Below are positions 1 to 5,592 of a DNA stretch of 7,438 nucleotides, in pieces. This stretch comes from Pseudomonadota bacterium (GTDB lineage Bacteria > Pseudomonadota > Alphaproteobacteria > Rhizobiales > Methylopilaceae). The stretch covers positions 1 through 7,438 of the forward strand of contig JAEWEX010000269.1 of the NCBI GenBank assembly GCA_023389135.1. Reading direction: 5' to 3'. A model generated the notes under the pieces. That model ran no database searches, was not told the DNA's origin, and worked only from the letters and a program-made list of their open reading frames with translations. Each line of letters opens with the position of its first letter. The first letter of the stretch is position 1. Both the position numbers and the translations under genes were made by a program.

Positions 1-798
1 GTCGAGGGCCTCGGTGACGCCCTGCTTCACGTCGGGAGCCAGGCCGTCCCACCACATCTTGTTGGCGCCGACGATGTAGAAGTTGTACTGCCAGTTGATG
101 CGGCTGACCTGCGAGACGATCTCGTGAAGGCCCGCGCCGAGCAGCGCGTTCGGCACCGGCTCGACCATATCGATGACGCCCTGCTGCAGCGCGGTCGGCA
201 CCTCCGACCACGACATGCCGACCGGGTTCGCGCCCAGGATCTGCATGGTCTTGAGGTCGACCGGCGTCGACTGGACGCGGATCTTCATGCCCTTCATGTC
301 AGCCGGCACCAGCACGGGCTTGTCGCGGCGATAGGAGAAGTCGCGCGGACCGTTGATCCAGATCGCGATGGGCGTGATGTTCTTGGCTTCGAGCTCCGGG
401 AAGATGGCGGCCCGGATCTCGGGGTCGCTGGTCGCCTCCTGCACCGCCGCGGCGGTGGAGAACAGGAACGGCAGCGACAGCGCGTTCACCTTGGGGGCGT
501 GGGGGGCATACACGCCCTGGCCCGGAGCGATGATTTGGGCGCTGCCGAGCTGGACGCCCTGGACCTGGGTGTTCTGGTCGAACAGCGCGCCGGAATGGTG
601 CAACTCGACCGACACCTTGTCGCCGAGGCGGGTCTCAAGCTCCTTCTTGAGAAGCTCGAAGGTCTGCCCCTTCACGCCCAGCGCGTTGTTGTCGTTGGAC
701 ATGACGATCTTGGTCTGCGCCGTCGCCGGCGCGGCGAAGGCCAGGCCGGCGATCACGGCGGCGCCGACCGCGCCGAATGCTCTTCTGGAAAGTCTCAT
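1..798 (-). CDS. dctP: TRAP transporter substrate-binding protein DctP (C-terminus beyond window)
   Basis: Periplasmic solute receptor of a TRAP transporter; it binds an organic acid and delivers it to the DctQM membrane unit. The frame is open for 266 codons from the ATG at 798 to the left edge; family members run about 320-340 residues, so roughly 60-70 are missing. The start is supported by GGAGGG (803-808) 4 nt upstream. The N-terminus has an S-R-R-A-F motif at residues 4-8, then a hydrophobic run (GAVGAAVIAGLAFAA) and an APATAQ cleavage region: this fits a Tat signal peptide. Family hallmarks follow: PFLF, KGMKIRVQ with the Arg that usually contacts the substrate carboxylate, and SEVPTALQQGVIDMVEP. 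The ligand cannot be read from the sequence. The gene is last of the visible operon, 37 nt after dctM, whereas dctP is often first in TRAP operons. Confidence 0.95.
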   Translation of the reverse strand, partial: MRLSRRAFGAVGAAVIAGLAFAAPATAQTKIVMSNDNNALGVKGQTFELLKKELETRLGDKVSVELHHSGALFDQNTQVQGVQLGSAQIIAPGQGVYAPHAPKVNALSLPFLFSTAAAVQEATSDPEIRAAIFPELEAKNITPIAIWINGPRDFSYRRDKPVLVPADMKGMKIRVQSTPVDLKTMQILGANPVGMSWSEVPTALQQGVIDMVEPVPNALLGAGLHEIVSQVSRINWQYNFYIVGANKMWWDGLAPDVKQGVTEALD

Positions 799-835
799 CG
801 TTCCCTCCCTAGGAAGTGCTGAGTTGCGTCGCCCC

Positions 836-2158
836 CTACCCCATTATCAACCGGGGCAGGAACAGCGACAGTTCGGGTATGTAGGTGACAAGTATTAGCA
901 CGACGATCGTGACGCACATCCACGGCAGGACAGCACGGAATACTTCCAGAACTTCCATGCGCGAGATGGCGCTTCCGACGAACAGGTTGAGGCCGACCGG
1001 CGGCGTGACGAGGCCGAGCTCGATGTTGACGATCACGACGATGCAGAAGTGGACCGGGTCGATGCCCAGCGCCACGGCGGCGGGGAACAGCACCGGGATC
1101 AGCATCAGGATGGTGGGCACGCCCTCGAGGAACAGGCCGACGATCACCAGCAGGATGTTGACGAGCAGCAGGAACAGCCAGGGCGGCATGTTCAGCTCGA
1201 CCAGGAACCGCCCCACGGCGGCGGGCACGCCGAGCTGGGTGATGAAGAACGAGAACAGCAGCGCGTTGGTGGTGATGAAGAAGATCATCCCGACCGTCGG
1301 CGCGGTCTCCATGACCGTGTTCGCGACCGAGCGCAGCGAGGATTCGCGGTAGATGAACAGGCCCACGAACAGCGCCAGCAGCGCCGCGATCACCGCCGCC
1401 TCGGTCGGCGTGAAGATGCCGCCGCCCTGGTAGCGCACGCCGAACAGCTCGAAGCCGGGAAAGCCGTAGATGCCGATGAAGATGACCATGGGCAGCATCA
1501 GCGCGGGAAGCGCGGAGCGCGTGGCGACGCCGCGCTGGCGCCAGGTCGCCCTCGGGCGCATGGGCGTGTTGTGCCGGCGGGCGAGGAAATAGGCCATGCC
1601 CAGCAGGCCGCCGGCATAGATCAGGCCGGGAATGATGCCGGCGATGAACAGCCGCGTGATCGAGGTCTCGGTCACGAAGCCGTAAAGGATCATCGGGATC
1701 GAGGGCGGGATCAGGATGCCGAGCGAGCCGGAGACGGCCAGCGCGCCGATGGCGTAGTGGCGGCTGTAGCCCTCGGCCACAAGGGAGGGGTACATCACCC
1801 GCCCCACGGCCGCCACGGTGGCGGGGCTCGACCCGGAGATCGCCGCGAACAGGGTGGACGGCAGCACCGCCGTCATGCCCAGCCCGCCGCGCAGGTGGCC
1901 GACGAAGGAATTGGCGAAGTTCACCATGCGGCTGACCAGCCCGCCGGTCTCCATCAGCGCCGCGGCGAAGAAGAAGAACGGCACCGCCATCAGCGTGAAG
2001 TGCATCAGGTTCGACAGCACCTTCTGCCCGACGATCTCCGGCGGGATCGGCGCGAACATCATGGACGTCACGATGGCGGAGGCGCCCAGCGCCACGGCGA
2101 TCGGCGCGCCGATGACGATCAGCGCAAAGAACACGACGAGCAGGAACGCGAGCGTCAC
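836..2158 (-). CDS. dctM: TRAP transporter large permease DctM
   Basis: Large membrane subunit of the TRAP transporter, the ion-coupled channel that moves the DctP-delivered substrate across the inner membrane. It has 440 residues, the usual DctM size, and about 12 hydrophobic segments. Family motifs in order: SGSSPATVAAVG (108-119), GSLGILIPPSIPMILYG (144-160), FTPTEAAV (249-256), FLEGVPTIL (343-351) and LGLVTPPVGLNLFV (381-394). I chose the GTG start at 2158: it overlaps the dctQ stop (GTGA), has GGAGG 6 nt upstream, and begins directly with the first membrane helix. The frame stays open upstream to 2380, but that stretch is Arg/Pro-rich antisense-like sequence overlapping dctQ. Oddity: residues about 233-247 add a loop just before FTPTEAA, where I recall most DctM proteins having a shorter connection. 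Confidence 0.96.
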   Translation of the reverse strand: MTLAFLLVVFFALIVIGAPIAVALGASAIVTSMMFAPIPPEIVGQKVLSNLMHFTLMAVPFFFFAAALMETGGLVSRMVNFANSFVGHLRGGLGMTAVLPSTLFAAISGSSPATVAAVGRVMYPSLVAEGYSRHYAIGALAVSGSLGILIPPSIPMILYGFVTETSITRLFIAGIIPGLIYAGGLLGMAYFLARRHNTPMRPRATWRQRGVATRSALPALMLPMVIFIGIYGFPGFELFGVRYQGGGIFTPTEAAVIAALLALFVGLFIYRESSLRSVANTVMETAPTVGMIFFITTNALLFSFFITQLGVPAAVGRFLVELNMPPWLFLLLVNILLVIVGLFLEGVPTILMLIPVLFPAAVALGIDPVHFCIVVIVNIELGLVTPPVGLNLFVGSAISRMEVLEVFRAVLPWMCVTIVVLILVTYIPELSLFLPRLIMG

Positions 2159-2685
2159 GAGCCGCCTCCGAGATGGGTGGCGTCGGCGCCGAGTTCCTGC
2201 GGGGCGTGACCGCGGGCGGTCCTGGCCAGCGCCTGAATGTAGCGCAGCGCGAACAGGCCGAGCGTCACCGGGCCGAGCAGGTACACGATCCAGTCGGGCA
2301 GCTCGGTCTCCGGTGAGATGGTGCCCATCTGGTTGAGGAACAGCACGTATCGCAGCCCGCAATAGAAGAAGTAGCCGCACAGCGCGAACGCCACGAGATC
2401 CGCGACGAAGCGCATGGCGAGCTTGGGCCGCCGCGGCAGCAGCATGGACACCACGTCCACCCGCACATGGCGGTCGTCGCGCACGGCGCGGGCGCCGGCG
2501 AACAGCATGGCCATGACCGTGAACAGGACGAAGAACGCCTCCGACCAGTGGAACCCGGCGTTGAAGACGTAGCGCAGCACCACCTGGGCCGTGCCGATCA
2601 GAAGCGCCACCGCCATGCCGCCGAGGATCACGACGGCCTCGACGCGCGAGCAGGCGCGGTCGATCAGCTCGAACATGCGGCTCAT
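2155..2685 (-). CDS. dctQ: TRAP transporter small permease DctQ
   Basis: Small membrane subunit of the TRAP transporter, which pairs with DctM. It has 176 residues and four hydrophobic segments: about 17-38 (VVILGGMAVALLIGTAQVVL), 48-66 (EAFFVLFTVMAMLFAGARA), 91-113 and 131-150. The pattern QVVLRYVFN followed by HWSEAFFVLFTVMAMLFAGARAVRDDRHVRVD is the family signature (a Trp-[ST]-Glu after the first helix and a His/Arg-rich HxRVD after the second). The ATG at 2685 has GGGAGGG about 8 nt upstream; a second Met at codon 4 lies further from it. The gene begins 28 nt after the AtuA-like gene, and its TGA overlaps the GTG of dctM by 4 nt, which implies coupled translation of the two membrane subunits. 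Confidence 0.95.
   Translation of the reverse strand: MSRMFELIDRACSRVEAVVILGGMAVALLIGTAQVVLRYVFNAGFHWSEAFFVLFTVMAMLFAGARAVRDDRHVRVDVVSMLLPRRPKLAMRFVADLVAFALCGYFFYCGLRYVLFLNQMGTISPETELPDWIVYLLGPVTLGLFALRYIQALARTARGHAPQELGADATHLGGGS
2165..2169 (-). promoter_or_regulatory. Ribosome binding site fixing the GTG start of dctM
   Basis: GGAGG on the minus strand lies 6 nt before the GTG at 2158, inside the last codons of dctQ. It supports this GTG over the far-upstream in-frame starts. Confidence 0.7.
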
Positions 2686-2713
2686 GGCCGGAGCCCTCCC
2701 GTACCCATGCCGG

Positions 2714-4111
2714 TCATCCCACGGTCTCGATGTCCATGGGGAACAGGCCGTCCAGGTCGTGCGCCCGCATCAGGTGATAGATGTTGAAGCGGAAGGCGGG
2801 CCCGATGGACACCTCCGGCGGCGTGAACGGGAAGGCGAGGTTGCCGCCCGTGGAGAGCCGGCCGGGATAGCCGTGGTGAAGCAGGTACTGCTTGGCGGTG
2901 CGCACCACCTCGGCCGCGCGCTCGCGGGTCGGGGCGATGCATTCCGCCATGACGAAGGCCTCGTCGGGCAGCCGGCGCTCGGCGATGGCCATGCGCACGC
3001 CGTCGACGCCGTAGATGCGCCACTTGATGGTGTAGTCCTGGACGCCGTCCTCGCAGACCAGGTCGCGCACGACCTCGTCCAGCTCCTCGAAGATGGTCTC
3101 GTGGCGGGCGATGAAGCGGGGATCGGCGGTGCCGCCCATGAGGATCGCGCGCTCGCCGATGGAGCACGCGCCCTCGATCTTGACCATGGGCTCGGCGGCG
3201 TCCTCCCAGGTCGCGCCCTCGACGCGGGTGCGACGGTCGTCGATGGCGGTGTAGGTCGCGCGGGTGAGGTCGAGGCAGCCCTCGGGCTCCTGCACCGTGA
3301 ACGGATCGCTCTGCTCGTAGAGGCTGTGGGCGGCCACCGAGGTGGGCGTCGCGCGACGCTGCGGGGCCATGCTCTCCAGCACGAAGCCGGTCTCGTCCAG
3401 CGTCGCCAGGATGGCGTCGCGGCCGCCGGGCACGCAGCACAGCGAGGCGCATTCGATGATCTTGGCCATGTGGACCGCGAGGCCCGTGGGCATGCCGGCG
3501 AGCGAGGCCAGCCCGGCGAAGATCGCGGTGTCGCAGGCGCGGCCGGCGACGACCACGTCGACATCGGCCGCCAGAGCACGCGCGATCGAGCTCATGCCCA
3601 TCTGGCCGACGATGTTCGCGGCGGCGTCGACATCCTCCTCGGTCAGGTCGGGCATGCCGTCGAAGGAGGAGACCTCTCCCGCGCGGATGGCGGCCTTCAG
3701 CGCATCGCGGGGAATGTCGGCGCCGATCACGGCGAGGCGAAAGGACAGCCCTTCTTCCTTGGCGATGGCGCGAAGCAGGTCGCAGGTCTGCTTCAGGTGC
3801 GGGCCGGCGCCGGCGGAGCCCGCCGAGCCGATCACCAGCGGCACGTTCAGCTGGCGCGCGCCAAGAAGCACCTTGCGCAGGTCGCGCCGGGTCGAGGCCG
3901 GCGCGGTGGCAAGCTGGCCCGAGCCCAGATAGTGCGGGCCGATGTCGATGGAGCCCATGTCGCAGCCGATCATGTGCGGCTTGCGCGCGAGGCCTGCCTG
4001 GAACGCGGGCGTCGGCACGCCGTAGCCGAGCTGGCCGGAGGCGCCGAGGAAGCGCATCTCGCGGACGCCGGAGCGCGCGAATTCCTCCAGGAAGCGGCCG
4101 CTGGCGCTCAT
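2714..4111 (-). CDS. AtuA family protein (DUF1446; acyclic terpene utilization family)
   Basis: 465 residues, matching the AtuA/DUF1446 family. AtuA is needed for growth of pseudomonads on acyclic terpenes such as citronellol, but its exact reaction is, to my knowledge, not settled. Family features: GASG near the N-terminus (23-26), CDMGSIDIGPHYLGSG (50-65), IGSAGSAG (94-101), VVAGRACDTAIFA (187-199), KWRIYGVDG (363-371) and a terminal AFRFNIYHLM (439-448). No signal peptide or membrane helix is visible, so it is cytoplasmic. The ATG overlaps the upstream DUF4387 stop as ATGA, with GGAG only 2 nt from the start, pointing to translational coupling. Context (lyase, DUF4387, TRAP uptake) suggests it processes an imported branched or substituted organic acid rather than a terpene: no acyl-CoA dehydrogenase or carboxylase genes of a terpene pathway are visible. 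That role is inference; the family assignment is firm. Confidence 0.9.
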   Translation of the reverse strand: MSASGRFLEEFARSGVREMRFLGASGQLGYGVPTPAFQAGLARKPHMIGCDMGSIDIGPHYLGSGQLATAPASTRRDLRKVLLGARQLNVPLVIGSAGSAGAGPHLKQTCDLLRAIAKEEGLSFRLAVIGADIPRDALKAAIRAGEVSSFDGMPDLTEEDVDAAANIVGQMGMSSIARALAADVDVVVAGRACDTAIFAGLASLAGMPTGLAVHMAKIIECASLCCVPGGRDAILATLDETGFVLESMAPQRRATPTSVAAHSLYEQSDPFTVQEPEGCLDLTRATYTAIDDRRTRVEGATWEDAAEPMVKIEGACSIGERAILMGGTADPRFIARHETIFEELDEVVRDLVCEDGVQDYTIKWRIYGVDGVRMAIAERRLPDEAFVMAECIAPTRERAAEVVRTAKQYLLHHGYPGRLSTGGNLAFPFTPPEVSIGPAFRFNIYHLMRAHDLDGLFPMDIETVG

Positions 4112-4410
4112 ATCTCCACCCCCAGCAGCGGCGAATGCTGCTGCGCGCCGTAGACGTCCCGGTCGCCCGGGTCGCCCGCCATGATGGGACGCGGCAGCAC
4201 CACCTTGATGGCGCGGCCGAGCGGATACTCGATCACCTGCACGTCTGCCTCGCTCATGCCGTAGAGGCGCGCCACCGGCCCGGCGCCGAGCGCGCCCGAG
4301 GCCAGCACGCGCCGGTAGTCGTCGTCCGTCTCGAAGATGACGTCCAGCGTCAGCCGGCGCGGGCCGGCGTTCTTGCTGCGGATCACCTTGGCGATATCCT
4401 GGAGGAGCAC
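4108..4410 (-). CDS. DUF4387 domain protein
   Basis: Small protein of 100 residues that I recognise as DUF4387. It carries the characteristic IRSKNAGP (10-17), a central ARLYGMSEADV and the C-terminal block GDRDVYGAQQHSPLL. DUF4387 proteins are commonly encoded beside, or fused to, DUF1446/AtuA proteins; their biochemical role is unknown. It is soluble and has no Cys or obvious metal motif. I chose the GTG start at 4410: a GAAGGA lies 7 nt upstream and LLQDIAKVIRSKNAGP begins there as in relatives. The reading frame continues upstream without an ATG. The gene sits 46 nt after the lyase gene and overlaps the AtuA-like start by 4 nt, so the two products are probably made in matched amounts and may form one complex. 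Confidence 0.88.
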   Translation of the reverse strand: MLLQDIAKVIRSKNAGPRRLTLDVIFETDDDYRRVLASGALGAGPVARLYGMSEADVQVIEYPLGRAIKVVLPRPIMAGDPGDRDVYGAQQHSPLLGVEI

Positions 4411-4456
4411 CGCGTATTCCTTCGCTTGCGCTTTCAGATGAGGGCGAGCGCCGCGA

Positions 4457-5341
4457 TCAGCGGTTCTCGACGGTGGCTTCCTCGATCTCGTAATATTCCT
4501 CGAGGCCGACGATGTCCTCGATGTCCTGACGGCACTTGACGAACTCTTCGTTGGTCAGCCCCGTGTACTGGCCGCTGGCGCGCAGCTCGGCGAGCATGTT
4601 CTTGATGGCCCAGAAGCCGGCGCCGAGCACGACCTGCGCGTCGATGCAGGCGGCGTAGCCCATCTGCTTCAGCTCATCGATGGAGAAGATCGGCCGGCCG
4701 TCGCGGTTGCCGCGGCTCATGACGTAGACCAGCGGCAGCTCGCACACCTTCGGCGCGCGCTCGGCCTCGTCACGGCTGCGGGGGAACAGCAGGCCCATGT
4801 CGGCGCCGGTGTCGACGCAGCGGTTCAGCCGGTCGGCCGCCTCGTCGAGGCCGAGCTCGCGGCAGACGTCGGTGCGCGCGATGACGACGAAGTTCTTGTC
4901 CATCTCGTCGCGGGCCTTGCAGGCGTAGCGGATCTTCATAACGAAGTCTTCGGTCGGGATCGCGTGGACCTGGTACTTGTGGTAGTGCGCGCGCTTGGGG
5001 AACAGCTGGTCCTCGATGTGCACGCCGGCGATGCCGCCGGTGATGAACTCGCGCACCGTCCGCATGGTGTGCAGCGGCTCGCCGAAGCCTGCGCCGGCAT
5101 CGCACAGCACCGGGATGTCGACGCTGCGCGCCGCGCGGCTGGCGATGTCGACCTGCTCGGTCATGGTCAGGAGGGGCTCGGTCTTGGCCGAGGACGCGCC
5201 GCTGACATAGCCGCCCACATAGGTGGTCTCGAAGCCCGCCTGCTGGACGAGGCGCGCGGTCAGCGGATCGTAGACCGACGGCATGTGCAGGAAGGTCCGG
5301 GCGGCGAGAAGCTCACGAAGGCGGGCTGACGGCGACTGCAT
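4457..5341 (-). CDS. Isocitrate lyase/PEP mutase superfamily enzyme of unknown reaction
   Basis: 294 residues with the layout of the ICL/PEP mutase TIM-barrel superfamily, whose members make or break C-C or C-P bonds next to a carboxylate using Mg2+. Visible motifs: VYDPLTARLVQQAGF (23-37), YVGGYVSGAS (41-50), CDAGAGFGEP (80-89), GVHIEDQ (106-112), PKRAHYH (115-121), IARTD (154-158) and GADMGLLFPR (179-188). Compared with 2-methylisocitrate lyase PrpB, the second metal-site Asp (DAD) is Gly83 and the catalytic-loop KRCGH reads KRAHYH, so the active-site Cys is replaced by Ala118; the FPEA glutamate is also changed (FPRS). It is therefore unlikely to be an isocitrate or methylisocitrate lyase; a decarboxylase, hydrolase or other lyase of the superfamily fits better. 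The ATG at 5341 gives the family's normal length and has GGGGAG 4 nt upstream. It is the first gene of the operon, divergent from the GntR regulator. Confidence 0.9.
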   Translation of the reverse strand: MQSPSARLRELLAARTFLHMPSVYDPLTARLVQQAGFETTYVGGYVSGASSAKTEPLLTMTEQVDIASRAARSVDIPVLCDAGAGFGEPLHTMRTVREFITGGIAGVHIEDQLFPKRAHYHKYQVHAIPTEDFVMKIRYACKARDEMDKNFVVIARTDVCRELGLDEAADRLNRCVDTGADMGLLFPRSRDEAERAPKVCELPLVYVMSRGNRDGRPIFSIDELKQMGYAACIDAQVVLGAGFWAIKNMLAELRASGQYTGLTNEEFVKCRQDIEDIVGLEEYYEIEEATVENR

Positions 5342-5345
5342 ACCA

Positions 5346-5351
5346 CTCCCC
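5346..5351 (-). promoter_or_regulatory. Ribosome binding site of the lyase gene
   Basis: GGGGAG on the minus strand lies 4 nt before the ATG at 5341. It favours this start over the in-frame TTG at 5503, which would add 54 Arg/Pro-rich residues unlike the family. Confidence 0.65.
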
Positions 5352-5368
5352 TGTGGGTGTGCCCGGCA

Positions 5369-5382
5369 CCGGCTGGCGCCGG
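5369..5382. repeat. Short inverted repeat in the lyase leader
   Basis: CCGGC-TGGC-GCCGG forms a perfect 5-bp stem with a 4-nt loop, 28-41 nt upstream of the lyase ATG. It could fold in the operon leader RNA or be part of an operator. It is short and GC-rich, so it may be fortuitous. Confidence 0.3.
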
Positions 5383-5405
5383 AGGGCAGTTCGTTGGACG
5401 CCCCG

Positions 5406-5417
5406 CCTGCCGGCAGG
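5406..5417. promoter_or_regulatory. Perfect 12-bp palindrome, candidate operator
   Basis: CCTGCCGGCAGG is perfectly self-complementary and lies about 65 bp upstream of the lyase ATG. Dimeric GntR/FCD proteins bind short palindromes in such positions. In DNA this GC-rich, chance palindromes are common, and the usual GntR/FCD sites have AT-rich centres, so this is only a candidate. Confidence 0.3.
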
Positions 5418-5592
5418 ACGCGCGTGCGGACGGCGGACGCCGGTCGGCGACCGCAATTGATGGCATATTGCTCGTTCAAAATACCGCATGAGTCAATCGT
5501 CAAAATGGGTCACGGGACGCTTGGGCGGCCGGCGCCAGGGCTGACACGGGATCGCGGTTCAGGCAGATTGGGCCCTCAGGAAGCGATCCCCC

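Larger units (their letters stand above)
5342..5592. promoter_or_regulatory. Divergent promoter/operator region between the lyase operon and the GntR gene
   Basis: This 251-bp gap separates two divergent genes and must hold both promoters and, very likely, the operator of the GntR-type regulator. An AT-richer island (about 5455-5505) stands out from the GC-rich surroundings. On the minus strand it contains TTGACGATTGAC, a doubled TTGAC; the TTGACT at 5496-5491 could be a -35 element for the operon, but no convincing -10 follows at 17 nt. On the plus strand TTGATG (5457-5462) with AATACC after 17 nt is a weak candidate for gntR. Inverted repeats lie at 5369-5382, 5406-5417, 5438-5449 and 5441-5453. 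Promoter placement is tentative; the regulatory role of the region as a whole follows from gene layout. Confidence 0.55.

Noticed and set aside
1049..2209. 386-codon plus-strand open frame opposite dctM
   Set aside because: The translation is His/Arg/Asp/Gln-rich and repetitive, the typical antisense of a membrane protein in high-GC DNA.
2159..2380. 74-residue N-terminal extension of DctM
   Set aside because: It overlaps dctQ in another frame, is Arg/Pro-rich, and the GTG at 2158 with its ribosome binding site gives a standard DctM.
2591..4153. 520-codon open frame on the plus strand antisense to the AtuA-like and DUF4387 genes
   Set aside because: It is a GC-rich shadow: the product is His/Asp/Gly/Arg-rich low-complexity sequence with no recognisable fold, while the minus-strand frames match known families.
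4457..5341. Annotation of the lyase as methylisocitrate lyase (prpB)
   Set aside because: The catalytic Cys and one metal Asp of PrpB are replaced, and no methylcitrate synthase or dehydratase gene is visible in the window.
5342..5503. 54-residue N-terminal extension of the lyase from a TTG at 5503
   Set aside because: The extension is unlike the family, runs through promoter-like DNA, and the ATG at 5341 has a good ribosome binding site and gives the usual length.
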